DNA of 64,000 bases from Syncephalis plumigaleata. Its lineage: Eukaryota > Zoopagomycota > Zoopagomycetes > Zoopagales > Piptocephalidaceae. Shown one piece after another: positions 24,401 through 37,295 of the stretch (positions within the stretch are counted from its first letter, which is position 1; each line of letters starts with the position of its first letter). The DNA is taken from positions 496,001 through 560,000 of the forward strand of contig JAIXMF010000009.1 in NCBI GenBank assembly GCA_025201365.1. The letters are read 5' to 3'. The position numbers and the translations under genes were made by a program. Below the pieces are notes generated by a model. It worked only from the letters and a program-made list of their open reading frames with translations, searched no databases and was not told the origin of the DNA.

Positions 24401-25740
24401 TCTTGTTGTCATTTACGATGAGGATCCACAAGTGTCGGCACAGCTCACTACCGAGGAGGAACTCGAGGAATACGTGGCAACTAATCGGAGACCGGAGATT
24501 ATCGAGGCACGCACCAATCGTATGAAATTACGTGCACTAGATGGTTGTACGGTGATAGTACCTAATTCATTATTTGGACCAACGGTAAGTACAAATTACT
24601 AATAATATACTAGCAGTAATAATAATTAACATGATTGCATGAAATGTATATTCAATTCTAGATTAAACAACACTCTACGGGTAAACTTACCATTACTCGT
24701 ACTAGATCGGCATTCTGGGGTAAACATGATGTTGGATCAGGATTCAAGGTGTCCATTACCGTTCAATCCACCGGTGAACATAATAATGATAAAAAGACAC
24801 GCGACAATCATTTGTTCGGTAAACATAAAAGTCCCATCATGAGTATAGGTGCCGAGAAGCGTATTCTAGATCAGCATGACTTGGGTATACAACACGATTT
24901 CCGTTTAACGACAAGGTTACGTGACTTTTTCGAGGTGAACAACACGGCCATTGACATTGGTCTACCGGATGTGGAGCGTACGCTGAAAGACTACCGCGAC
25001 TACTATCTTGACATGGCAAAGGCAAAGGATAACACGTTGAGCTACGCGTTCTTTGTCGATGTCTACTGCAACAGTGAGATTAGCGAGGAGCGTCTAAAAG
25101 AGCTATTGGCCAACGAGGAGAAAGAGTCGGTTTGTGCCATACCCACGATTACGCCGGGGTACTCCAGTGTCTATACGCTCGTCTTCGCCATGTTTATCGC
25201 TCTGAAGTACACCTGTGGTGGTATATATTCTGGGATGATCTATACCGACGTAACTGGCAAGTGATTCCACAGTTCCGTAAGCGGGCGGTCGACTTTTCAC
25301 CGCACAGTCCCGATTCCATTTGTTATCGACCGATGTCACGAACTGAATTGGAAAAGTTTATCGCCTCCAATGAACGTGGTGGCTATCGACACGGCAAGGG
25401 CATTGCCAACTTTCTACATGCTGGCATTATTAATCGACTATACGCACGTTTAGACGCCATCGTTGCCGCCGACTCTGATGTTAATACGTCGGCAGTGATG
25501 ACCGAAGACGTGACACGTAATGATGACCGGTGTAGAGCAACTCAAGCCCCTTACCAACAAACGAGCACACATATACGTATGCCAAATGCTGGATCCTACT
25601 ACTTGAAAGCGGCCATGACCGTTACCGACGATGTAACACTAGCTCGTCCTCCTACCTTTGATGCTAACCATCCGAATGAGTTAAAGAATGAGGATATTCG
25701 CTTCCCTGAACCAGATCATGATGGTAACATGTACTGGTAG
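21478..25740 (+). CDS. Large fungal multi-pass membrane protein, uncharacterised family
   Basis: About 1,350 residues over several exons. The first ~330 residues are disordered, rich in S/T/P/N/H. A membrane region follows with about eight hydrophobic spans (FLGVYLAILVPNLG, GAIFLLVFSVICLIALTIF, MIMLFILTTLYLPLLSMAFG, YLIVPLAAIIVIVLGGYFPY, WYKVFIMMAKLLAVLVAVIV, QILLIILNMILLATH, and more), then a long cytosolic tail with ESWSALFLITKQFRLP, YLLKFNGTVAERHMENLKIA and MKLRALDGCTVIVP. I recall similar proteins in basidiomycetes and Mucoromycota, without a known function. Three frame breaks are needed to read it through (about 22430, 23235 and 25210); the first two sit in G and C runs. The rest is well conserved-looking, so sequence error is more likely than decay. 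Confidence 0.7.
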
Positions 25741-25976
25741 TCAATCAAGTTAATCAGTTAGTTAATATTAGCATTATTCAATTCATATTGTAAATATTAA
25801 TACAGCATTTATCATCGCAATAATTAATAAATATTCATATTTATTTGATGTGTGCATTTGTGTGTGAGCGAGTGTGTGTTTATAAATCTCTCTCTCTTTT
25901 TTTCCTATGATTAACACTTGTTAACACGCGTTGTTTTTTTCTATTTCCTTACCGATTTCAAAAATTATGAGTGAGC

Positions 25977-28900
25977 ATACTACACCTGCTCATACGACAA
26001 GTGTGGCGGCTTCCTCGCAGCGTAGCGCGTCATCAGAATCGACCGCTAAAGAGGAAACCTTCCGTCGTCTTATTATTACAAAGTTGGTCAATGACAACTT
26101 TAAATCCTATGCTGGTGTTCAGGAGATTGGTCCATTCCATAAGGTAACTACACTATAGGACAATAGCTATTGAATCTATCCCATTATTAATATTTGTTGA
26201 ACTAGTCATTCTCAGCAGTGGTAGGTCCTAATGGCTCGGGCAAATCTAATGTAATCGATTCGCTTCTCTTTGTATTTGGTTATCGGGCCAGTAAAATGAG
26301 ACAAGGGAAATTGTCCGACCTTATCCATGCGTCGGCTGGCTGTGAAAACCTCAGCTACTGCACTGTTGAAGTGCACTTTTGCGAGATCATCGATAAGGTA
26401 AGTAGCATGGTAAATGGTGGAATATTTGCTAGTTAACACAAGTAAACATACACATATACTAGGCGGGTACAGATGATTATGAGCCTATACCGAATAGTGA
26501 GATTGTTGTATCGCGTACCGCCTATCGCAATAACTCCAGTAAATACCACGTTAATGGTAGGCTCAGTAGTTACAGCGAGGTGACGAGTATGCTTCGTGGT
26601 CGTGGTATCGATCTAGATCATAAGCGATTCCTTATTCTTCAGGTATGTGTTTCCCGTAAGGGAATAAGGAGCAGTAGCGATCAAACTAATGAACGGATCC
26701 ACATTGATGCAGGGCGAGGTTGAATCTATAGCTCAGATGAAGTCGAAGGCACAGAACGAGCATGAGGATGGTCTATTAGAGTACTTGGAAGACATCATTG
26801 GTACATCAAAGTATAAATTGCCATTGGAAGAGCAAAATAAGCAATTGGAGGAAATGAACGACGTTAGAAATGAACGCCTGAATCGTGTTATGATCACAGA
26901 AAAGGAGAAGAATAGTCTCGAGGCAAGTATTGCTATACAATAATGTATTGTTAGTTAACCAAGCACTATAGACAAAGAAAGACGAGGCACAGGAGTATAT
27001 ACGATCGGAGAATGAGCTTATTATTAAGAAATCATCGTTATACCAGCGAAATGCCTATGAGTGTCAACAGCAAGCACACTTAGCTGAATCAGCATTGGTA
27101 ATGAATGAATGCAATAATTACGATATGCGTTTGTTAATTTAATTGTTATACTATAGGAGGAATTGAAGGCTGCCATTGCGATTGAAGAGGAAGCATCTAA
27201 ACATGCCATGGAAGAGATTAAGGCACTAGAAAAGACGTATGATGAAACGGTTAAAGAATACGAAGTAAGTATGCATGTAATAGCTACTGGATTGCGTATC
27301 TAATATTGCATTTATTATATTAGATTATAGAAAAGGAAGCCAAAAAGGTCATTGATGAATTGGCAAAGTTTGAACGGGAGGACGTGCAAATGCAAGAGAA
27401 TCGTAAACACTTGATTACTAAGCAGAAGAAGATGTCGAAAGCGCTACAAAAGGTAGAGCGACACTCTAATTTACTAAACACTTTGCTTATTGATCATATA
27501 TACCTGTACATATACATATTATATAATAGGATAAGAATTTGATATCGAGTGCTACCAATTGGATTGAAAATCATAACACGGACATTCAGAAATGCGAGGA
27601 GGCGGCGGCACAATTGGATCAGTCATTGGGCGTGGAGGAAGCAGAGTTGAACACCATTATTGATCAAATGAAAGGTTCGTCTATACTTGGCATTTCTTTG
27701 TTTGTTTATTTCTAGCATCAATGATATTGAACATGACAACAATGATGATATTTAGGTAAAACGGAGCAATTTACGCAACAAATTGAAGTGAAACAACGCG
27801 AGCTTGAACCGTGGACCGAGCAGATCAATGCATTACAAAGTGCCACTAGTGTGGAGGAGGCCGAGTACACACTGCTGAATAACGAGTTGGAGGCGGAACA
27901 ACGTGTCGTGCAAGAGGCGGAACAAACGCTCATTAACTTGAAGGAATCGGTGGCAACTAAAACGGCGGAACTACAAGAAATGAAGGAGCTTCACAAGCAA
28001 GTTAGCGCTCGACTAACCGAGTTGAATGGGGAATTGGTACAATCGCGTGAACGTGAAGAGATTACAAAGTCTAAGGTGGCCCAGCTACGACAGCAAACGG
28101 ATGAGGCACGTTCAGCATTACGTAGCACGCAGTCACGAGGTGCCATCATCGATGGTTTGATGCGATTACGAGATTCCGGACGATTACGGGGCATTTACGT
28201 TAGTATAGAGAAATATAGAAATAATGCTATGATGTATATTGCTAACTTGATGATATGGTACAGGGACGCCTGGGTAATTTAGGTGCGATTGATCAGCAAT
28301 ACGATGTGGCCATATCTACAGCGTGTCCACAATTGGAGAATCTCGTGGTGGACAATGTCGAGACGGGACAAGGGTGTATCAGCCATCTACGTCGTAATAA
28401 GCTGGGTCGCGCCGTATTCATTGTACTCGACAAACTGCCATCAATGGATTACTCGCCCATTAGTACACCGGAGAATGTACCGCGCTTATTTGATTTGGTC
28501 CAGATTAAGGACGCGCGACTTGCTCCGGCATTCTATAGCGTTCTGCGCGATACACTCGTTGCCAAGGATCTAGAGCAAGCCAACCGTATTGCTTTTGGTA
28601 AAAAACGTTGGCGTGTCGTTACACTAGATGGACAACTAATTGACATGGCCGGTACGATGTCTGGCGGTGGTGGCCGACCTAGTCGTGGTAGAATGGGCTC
28701 CAAGTTGAACGACGAGGGTGTGTCGCAAGATACGGTATCGGCGTTAGAGCAACAGCAACTTGCAGCGGAGGAAGAATGGCGCGGAGCGATAGCACATCGT
28801 AAACAATTGCAACAAGAGTATGACCATGCTACCAAGCAGCTGCCCGAGCTTGAAACGCTAATAAGCAAAACGGAAATGGACCAGGTTGCTTATCAGAAGC

Positions 28901-30716
28901 GTATCCCAATTGCTGAAAAGCAAATTGTTGACTTGAAGTAAGTTACTAACTCGATATAATGAAGCTGCCAACTTATTGCCATCACTATCACGGTTATTAG
29001 GAAGCAAGCCAAGCCAAAACAAGCAACAGAGTCGAGAATGAAGCAATTGCAGCAAAGTATTAGCAAGCGATCGGTGGAAATGGAGCAATTGAAACAGCAA
29101 ACCCTAGTCATCGAGGAAGATATCAAGGCATTGCAACAAAAGATCATGGAAGTGGGCGGTGTAAAATTACGAAGTCAAAAGGCCAAAGTGGAAAACATCA
29201 AGGAGCAAATAGAAACTTGCAATGAACAAATCGTTCGTGCTCAAGTGGCTCGCACCAAAGCGGAAAAGGACCTACAAAAGGCGGAGGCAGCAGTTGTTAC
29301 TAATACCGAGGAATTGGAAAGAATAGCCGAGGAAATGCCAGCATCGAGGAAGATATTGCTAATAAGACATCGGCCGCATTAGAAGTGCGCCAACGTTGCG
29401 ATGAAGCAAAAGCAGTAAGTAGACGGATGATTACGAAGTTGATTGTACATTCACTGCTTAATTGACACTATACATGGTAGCTTATCGAGGATAAGAAGGA
29501 GCAACTAGCTGAAATGAAACGGCAAGTCGAAGAACAGCAGGAACAAGTAAAGGAACTACGATTGAAGGAGGTCAGTAATAATATACGCGTGAATCATTCG
29601 TGAATACAACCGATTAACTAAAATGACACATCCACCAGGTGGAGCGTAAGAATAAGATAGCCGATGCTCAACGTCTGCAACATGAAAGCCAGCAACACTT
29701 GGCACACTGGCAGGGTAAATTGAACCAGCTTAAACTGCATGATTATGTGTAGTTTGAATTTATATATGTAAATGTGGGGAATGTAGTACATTAATCGGAT
29801 GATTATAGTATAGAAGATGAAATGCCACCAGAATTACCGCAACATACGGAGGACGAGTTAAAGGATATTCGCAAGGGAGAACTCGCGGCAGAGATTGAGC
29901 AAATTGAAAGTATGCACAATGACCATAACTATCCTAGGAATGCTTATTTAATTAACACCGTTGACTATAGAGCAATTGCATAATGCTAAGCCTAATCTCG
30001 CTGTACTCGAACAGTATCGCGAACAGCATAACGAGTATTTGAAACGAGTGCAGGAACTCGATGAAGTGACAGGTCGACGTGATCAAATAAAGAAGGAATA
30101 CGACGATCTTCGTAAGCGTCGTCTTGATGAATTCATGAAAGGATTCACCGAGATATCCTATAAAGTCAAAGAGATGTATCAGGTAAATGAGAATGACTAT
30201 TACAGCAACAACAACATAATAGAACTCATTTGCTTATTGCTTATTAATAGATGATTACGCTCGGTGGTAATGCTGAACTGGAACTAGTCGATAGTCTGGA
30301 TCCATTCTCGGAAGGAATCGTATTTAGTGTTATGCCACCTCGTAAAAGTTGGAAGAACATTTCAAACTTGTCGGGCGGTGAAAAGGTAAACAACCATTGC
30401 ACATTGATATATATATATATATATGGCTTGCTAACATATTATAGACGCTTAGTTCATTGGCGCTCGTATTCGCGTTGCATCACTTTAAACCAACTCCATT
30501 GTATGTTATGGATGAGATTGACGCTGCGCTTGACTTTAAGAATGTGTCTATCGTTGCCAATTACATCAAGGAACGCACGAAAAATGCACAGTTTATATTA
30601 TCAGTCTACGTAACAATATGTTCGAACTGGCTGATCGACTGGTTGGCATCTACAAGACGGATAACAAAACGAAATCCATCACCATTAATCCAACATTGAT
30701 TATGTCAGCGCAGTAG
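25977..30716 (+). CDS. SMC4: Condensin subunit SMC4
   Basis: SMC4 pairs with SMC2 to form the condensin ATPase that compacts mitotic chromosomes. The ATG at 25977 ([12 protein letters not shown]) precedes a short disordered leader. Parts in order: [14 protein letters not shown], Walker A in [20 protein letters not shown], the Q-loop region, first coiled coil with [14 protein letters not shown], hinge ([27 protein letters not shown]), [20 protein letters not shown], second coiled coil, the signature [10 protein letters not shown] and Walker [15 protein letters not shown]. The tail [16 protein letters not shown] is SMC4-specific. About 15 short introns, one next to a TA microsatellite near 30400. 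Two single-base breaks (about 29345 and 30605) interrupt the frame; because the gene should be essential, they are probably sequence errors. Confidence 0.93.
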
Positions 30717-32133
30717 ATAATCAGATGATTGTCATCACATTTTATTATTCTATCTTCCTATTAACAACAAGTACGATAATAACATCGTATGAGATAATAA
30801 TAATAATAATAGTTGTATCTATGAATTCCACTCTCCTTGTTCGTATTCATTCTGTACGTAGCCATATGTGAATTGAGCATTGTTGATGTATGATAGATCA
30901 TTTGCATATCACGCTATATTAGATACATACAAACTGATGCATAATTGAATATTGCTGCGATCTATCTCATTGGAAGTAAACCATATGTTGAATGTAGTGA
31001 GCATTATCGAAAGTAGCAATATCGAGTATATGACTATGGCATAATTTGTATTCAACTAGTTAGTACATCAAGCAGATGCCTCATATATCAATGCATAATG
31101 TTATTCAGTATCTATCGTCATTAATATCAGTATTTCTAATGCTAATGCCTAACTATTAATGAGCCATCATGCTATCAGGCATTTATGCTTATCTCGCTTC
31201 AATTAGTGCTTGTATCAATAAAGCATTGTGTATCAACATTTATCGAGTATGCTGGTTGCATTGTCTAGCATTTATAATTATTACTTGAGGATTCTATACA
31301 GCATGACTCGACTAAATGGACCAACTGCAATACTTCATCGATTATTATACAAAGCTGGTCTAATCAACCTATGACAAGAGGACGAGCTACTTCCACGCAT
31401 TTACTACCTCTTATTTGCCATTTATACACTGCATACAATATATAATACACGCAGCCAAGTATTAACCGCGTATGTCGTTGTCTATCAAGCATGTATTCAA
31501 TAAACATTAGTACTTACACTCGATGTACATGTCATTATTACTCCTCATACATCATTGTTGCTCACTATGTTAGCTTACCGATTGTTGATGACATATACAT
31601 AATACTAACAGTGTATATACGCGTTTGCCACCTCGACTAATTGTATTTGTTTAGTGAATCAATAGGCATCATTGTTATTATTGTGATTATAACTACGGTG
31701 TTATGTCGATATACACGATGTAACTCAATTGGTACAATAATATAAAGCAATACACGTATGCGCTTGATATCAAAAGTCATTAAACTTTATTCAATATGTG
31801 TGATGAAGTAATATTTATATTGATCGTTAGTGTGCGTAGTTCGGTAATGAAACTACGGCAAGCAATTAAGAGGAGTGGCCGAGTCACTTTGTTAATTGCT
31901 AGACTAGAAACACAGGAGCAGTGAGAGTGGTAAAGGCATAGTGGTTTTAAAAGTGACACTTCAACAGTTGCACTAATCTATATGTAACACAAATATACAA
32001 AAATAGTTATTAATATTGTTAAAAGATTCAATATTACGTTTCGTCGTCTAGTGCTGACGCAATTCATCTTTATCGCCATTTTTCCTTCTAGTTCGACTAT
32101 ACTCCACTATATAGTATTTGTTATTAAGCCAAT
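30717..32133. other. Gene-free AT-rich spacer with a double hairpin near its right end
   Basis: About 1.4 kb without coding signal on either strand. At 31835-31857 CGTAGTT pairs with AACTACG; directly after it, at 31861-31900, AGCAATTAA pairs with TTAATTGCT around an inner AGTG/CACT stem. Two hairpins in a row could be a small structured RNA or a 5' element of the acyltransferase gene, which begins 234 bp later. Confidence 0.4.
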
Positions 32134-33475
32134 ATGATTACCAACATTAAGAAGATATGGATAACACCCGGCGATACGTACACGCATGAGACGTATCAAT
32201 TAAGCCATGCTGACCATATTACTGGTGCCATATATCCGCATCGACTTTTCTTCTATAAGAACCATGACAGAAAGCTCGATTTTCTTCCTACCGATAAGCT
32301 ATTAAACGGGCTAAAAACCGTGCTAGAGCACTACCCCATCATGTATGGTCGTTTAACACTTCGTGAAGACGGCGAATACGAGGTGCGACCATCCACCGAA
32401 GGCGTACGTTTCATTGAGGTATTGTCTGATAGGGACATTTCAACGTACGAACCAAACTGGGCGCAGTCTACGATACCGAACGACCTACAGGCCATAGAGG
32501 AACCTCCTTCGGAAGAGCAGCCGGTATTGAACGTTAAAGTCACTCGACTTGCCAACAATTCCGGTGTGGCCATTTGCGTATCGTGTCATCATTATATCGC
32601 GGATGGCTTTTCGTGTGTATCATTCATCAAGAATTGGTGTGCCATCGTACGTGGCGAGTCCATCATACCACCGTATCATGATCGACAATTCTTCCGTCTT
32701 GATCCAAAGCCGAATGAAGCCGAGCAACGTCAATTCTGGTTGGAACAACGAACGAAACATCAGCCCGATTACAAGCCGGAGACTAATGCTCCCCTAAATA
32801 AAGGTGTTATTGTTCATTTCACCATGGCCAAGCTGAAACAGCTGAAGGCCGATGCGATGGCATCGTTAACCGAGGCAGACAAGAAGAATGGCTGGTTTTC
32901 AACGATGGACGTGCTTATCGAATTGCTTTGGCGTGCCACAGTCAGAGCAAGGGATCCCCAAGGATAAGCCGATAACCCTTATGAGCGCTGTTAATATGCG
33001 AGGCAACTATCCCGACATACCTAAAAACTACTTTGGAAATGCTATCAATCAGACGTTAGCCACTGTAACGGTCAGCGATCTTATCGACCGTCCTATAGGT
33101 AGCATTGCAATGTTACAGCGTCAGCAAGTCCTTGATACTAGATCACATACCATGAAGCAATGGCTTATGCAAGCAGATATTACCAGTAAAACGACCTTGG
33201 TGGAAAGGGTAGTTAACTGGGCGCCTTACGTGGATTACGCCATCACTGACTGGTCGAAATTCGGTTATTACACGATAGATTTTGGAGAGGGTCGTCCAAT
33301 TAGGAGTGCTCGTTTTGTGTATCAATTCAAACGTGTTATCTGTCTACTTGATTTGCCACCAGCTGCAGATGGGTCACAGACAGGCTACGATGTTGCCATT
33401 GCGGTGGAAGAAACGTCATACAAACACTTTTGTAATGACAAAGAACTGTTGACCTATGGAACAATAATTACTTAA
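32134..33475 (+). CDS. BAHD/trichothecene-acetyltransferase-like acyltransferase
   Basis: An intronless gene of about 447 codons for an acyl-CoA-dependent acyltransferase of the transferase family. The N-terminal half carries the catalytic HxxxD motif in CHHYIADGFS and the family-like FKNHDRKLDFLPTDKL region; the C-terminal half carries DFGEGRP in place of the structural DFGWG motif, plus SAVNMRGNYPDIPKNYFGNA (CoA channel). Substrate cannot be told; fungal relatives act on secondary metabolites. Around 32955 the frame shifts by one at a run of four C; one C fewer would give a continuous DPKDKPITLM. No introns and a position beside repeats would fit an accessory gene, possibly acquired, but base use is not clearly different. 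Confidence 0.85.
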
Positions 33476-33635
33476 TAACTAAATTACTAAGCTATGCCTA
33501 CTTTAACATTAGTAACTGCTCGCGTATATGTATATAATTCATATTGACCATATAATGTATGCGTACATTCTGAACGACATTTGTCTTTCAATTTGATAAT
33601 AAACGCTTACATTAACGATAAATTCGTGTCTACAG

Positions 33636-33800
33636 GGTTTCTCCAACCAGCTAACATTGTTAGCCATTTGTTTTTACTAATAAATAGATTAACACAATTG
33701 TTAGCACCATTATCACTGTAGAAATGCCAATTGATACAGCATGATAATAATAACAATTTAGTATTAGTAATGGATCCTATATTGATAGCGATAACTATCA
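33636..33800. mobile_element. MITE-like element, copy b (right end lost)
   Basis: Left end TTTCTCCAACCAGCTAACAT followed by sequence parallel to copy a (ATAGATTAACACAATTGTTAGCACCATTATC against ATAGATTAATACAATTGTTA). Similarity continues to GATAACTATCAT and then stops, so the right inverted end is missing. Confidence 0.5.
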
Positions 33801-33964
33801 TCATCAATTCTATACGATAGATGATACAAGTGTACGAGTATAGTTGGATATTGCCATGTCATGTACTTACAAGTAGTAATAAACTAGTATGATAGATAAA
33901 CTATGATGATAGTACTTACAATTGAGTGCATAGAGAGCAACGAGTGAACAAATAGAATACACGA

Positions 33965-34700
33965 TAAACAATATAATAAACAAGCAGTAACTAGTATAAT
34001 GACTGACTTGTCACGAACGAGCGAGGAATGAGCAAGGAAGGGTGCATGAACACGTATGTCAGTTTATTCGAAGAAGCAGTATATGCTTGTATGTGGTGAA
34101 TAGAGTATGTAGATGGCAGTAAACAAATAAAATACAAATAAAAGCATGACGTAATAGTGGCATACAAACAGTTGACGGAAAAGAGTGGTAAAAGTAAAAG
34201 GACATATTACACGAGAGCAGTAAATGCTTAAACATTGATAAATAAACAGGACAGTGATAGAAAACAAAGGACTAGAACGAACAATAAACACGCTTATTGG
34301 TATATAATAATAACGACAAGTGAGCATGTAAACAGTTAGAGGAAGAGGAACACAAAGAGATAAATAAAGACATAGAGATAGTATGGCAGAATAGCTGTAT
34401 TGGGAAGGTGTATGTTAAAGTGAAAGATGAAGTAAGTGAAATGCGAATGACACGAAGAAGACGCGTATTACTGAGAAAGTAAATAGGAAATAACTAGCAT
34501 ATAGTAAGAGGAAGTAGACGGTGTTGTTTACTGACAAGTGGAATGTAGTTGATACAAAGAAGACAATAGCGGTAAAGAGGTAAAGGGAAACAAGGAAACA
34601 AGGGAAACAAGGAACCAACTGGAATGCAGTTGACACGAAGAATACGCGTGCCGTGTAAAGAAGGTAATTTAGATTGTTAATGACAATAGTAATACATTTA
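33965..34700. repeat. Kinase-linked repeat block, copy A
   Basis: Nearly the same as 62039-62930, starting at ATAAACAATATAATAAAC and running through CACGAACGAGCGAGGAATGA and GACACGAAGAAGACGCG into the 3' flank of the kinase gene. Copy A lacks about 175 bp present in copy B (about 62730-62905). A third, partial copy lies at 43583-43828. The block is purine-rich and non-coding and was duplicated together with the kinase gene. Confidence 0.7.
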
Positions 34701-34735
34701 TTGAACCGAATTGTATGGTACGTTAATGATGACAT

Positions 34736-37089
34736 TTAAAGGCACCGTTGTCGCTTTGCCGGTGGCTCAGACCGGTCGGATTGCAGGATGCTGTCAAGCT
34801 TGCGCTTCGCTTCCTGCGCGATTTAAACCATGGATGCTGCAAGCATCCATGACTGTCATGCGTCGGGCTGGATCGACCTGGAGAAGGCCATTAATAAAGC
34901 GTGTCGCTAAACATGATTGATTACAATTAGTGGATTGTACTAGTGTAATCATAACAACTTACCTTCGTTCACGGGTTCATTAAAATTGACAATCTCAAAT
35001 GGCGCTCGCTCATTTAAAATTGTATAAAGGTACTCTCCACAGGTCCATTTATTCTTCTTCATCATGAATGGATGAATACCTATGACATACCAGGTTAGCT
35101 ATCGTTGATTTTAAGTAAAGATTAACTTACCACTTAGCAAATAGTATGCCAGGATGCCTATACTCCACATATCGGCACTTTTGTTGAATCCGATGTGTGG
35201 GTTTTGAATATGGGCAACCTTCTCTTTGCCAGTGTCGCCTTGATTCGTGAAGACTTGAATAACGACGTTTACATCCGTGCCGGTCAAAAAAACTTCTGGT
35301 GCCATGTATGCTGGCGTGCCAACAAATCCCTGTATATAAATTTCTGGATCTAGCATTTGTGACAGTCCGAAATCTGCTAGGAGGGTGTGCGTACACCCCT
35401 CGTCCTTGAAAAGGATATTCTCCATCTATATCTGTGTCAGTATTTGTAATAAAGCAAGTAATCAAATGACTTACCTTGATATCTAGTAGTAATTGGATTA
35501 CATTAACCAGGTTATCATTAATAAACACTGTTAGTTAACCATAAACGCAATTAATTACTTACCCAGATGAGCAACGTTGGCCTTGTGCAAATCCTAATAG
35601 TATATGAGTTAATATAGTTTTAGTATTAATCATAATTGTATTACTTACTTTAAGAGCCAGTAGAATTTGGCGAATAATTGCCTTGGCCTTGGCTACAGGG
35701 AGGGGTGCAGGGTTCTTGGCCAGGTAGTTAAAGAGACTACCTCCTTTGGCTAGCTCTGTGACAACAAACGTGCCGTAATCGTTTACGTTGAAGCTAATGG
35801 CACGTAGTATATGTTGCTGGTGTCGAAATTGTCGCATTATACCCCACTCGTTTGCCAGCGTCATATCGTCGTTATTGGCTTGCTTGATTGCTGCTGCCTC
35901 TCCAGTAGTACAGGATATCCCCTTGTACACTGTGCCGAAGCCACCGCTAGATGCGCACGTTAGCTATTCATTATAGAATTTCCCTGTATTTAACTATTTG
36001 ATCACCTACCTGCCGAGACGCTCTGTAGTGTGATAGTAATCACCGAGCATCTGTATCGTGTTAGTAGTAATACCGTATATATTGTCTCCATTTACCTGTG
36101 TATAATAATAAATATGAGATGTTTTCTTTGGTTCTGCTTGTTCTAACGCGGTATATAGAAATTTGTCTATATATATTGTTAGCCCAAATCTATCAATGAA
36201 GTCGCCGTAACTTACAATTATAAACGTCTATATTGATCGTGCCGACATTTTTAAATGTACTGCTTTTTCAGTTTCCTCCTGATCGTTTACTACAGAAATG
36301 ATTAGCATGAATATTTGATCGTGCATACCAATAACTTACTAATTAAGGCAGCAGGGCCTTCATTCTAATAAGCGATTAGTTAAACGTTCAATACATTTGA
36401 GCATAGAACTTACTGTGATATGAATCATACCATTCTCCTAATGAGCTGCAGGTTAGATTACACCCATCGTTTAATATGGTTATTGGCTTACCTCTGATAT
36501 GTTAAAAACACATTCGTTACCGCGAGGAAGTTTATAATCACTAATGTATCGCAATTAGTAAATAGATCAAGGTGACATAGTAGTGACTTACCAACCAGCT
36601 TCATTACCGAATGATAGCTTGCTGCCACGGTAAAGCAGCAATTCTATAGATAGGTTAGTTATTGTCGTCTGTGTCATTCAAACATAGCTTACCATGCTTC
36701 TTATCTCCTTCTGGCGTTATCCACCCTACTAGCTTCGTGCGGTTCTCCTGCTTCAGCTCGGGCCACTTAAAAGGCACATGAATAAATTTATTACGCTTTT
36801 TTTCTACACCTGAGCCACCATCGCCAGCAGCTGATAGTTGCGCTGGCTTCGGTGATGGCTCCGCTGATTGGAGTGGCACCGATTCCGAGGCAGCAGCAGT
36901 AGCAGCAGTGATAGAAGCGAGAATATGAGTGGGGGTAGGAGAAGTGGTAGTAGCGGGGATAGGTGTAGAAGTAAAAGCGACAATAGGTACTCTTCCATTG
37001 TCAGCACCAGCGGTAATAGCTGGTATTATAATAGGTGCGGACTTTGACGCAGGCACTACTATTGGAGCTGAATCGGCACCTTGCTTCAT
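34736..37089 (-). CDS. FHA-domain Ser/Thr kinase, Chk2/Rad53-like (copy A)
   Basis: The ATG at 37089 starts a P/A/T-rich leader (~110 residues), then an FHA-like domain (LLYRGSKLSFGNEAG, CDYKLPRGNE, CVFNISE) spread over small exons, and a kinase domain. Kinase motifs: glycine loop LGSGGFGTVYKG, Lys in AAIKQA, GTFVVTELAKGGSLFNYL, catalytic HLDIKMENILF, ADFGLS, GTPAYMAPEVF. The catalytic loop is completed by an 8-nt microexon at 35475-35482. HLD instead of HRD is known in MLCK/DAPK-like kinases. FHA plus CaMK-type kinase suggests a Chk2/Rad53-like checkpoint role, by inference. Compared with copy B, two single bases are missing near 34820 and 34851, so the last helix (TVMDALQHPWFKSAQ in B) becomes CSIHGLN and ends early at 34794. 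Confidence 0.75.
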
Positions 37090-37295
37090 TTTGAAAGCAC
37101 AATCGTTAAGTATATCGCGGTAAGAGTATAGAAAGTAGGGGTAGAGCTGTATGAAGCTTAAGTGAAAACTTGCGCGTAAGCTTTGGTTGAACTAGATAGT
37201 GGATGGAACTGGAGGAGTAGCGGAATAAGAGGTTGTGCATAGCCCATTACCTATCGTCGCCAACACTAGTGGCTTTATATAACGCAGCACATAGG

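Larger units (their letters stand above)
33476..34735. other. Repeat-rich spacer downstream of the acyltransferase and kinase A
   Basis: Contains a MITE fragment (33636-33800) and the kinase-linked repeat block (33965-34700). Long frames on the minus strand in this block are hydrophobic, low-complexity and also occur in the copy at 62039; they look like chance frames in purine-rich repeat sequence. Confidence 0.45.

Noticed and set aside
34064-34735. Hydrophobic minus-strand frames of up to 106 codons
   Set aside because: They lie in the purine-rich repeat block, recur in copy B with different lengths, and look like poly-pyrimidine translation artefacts.
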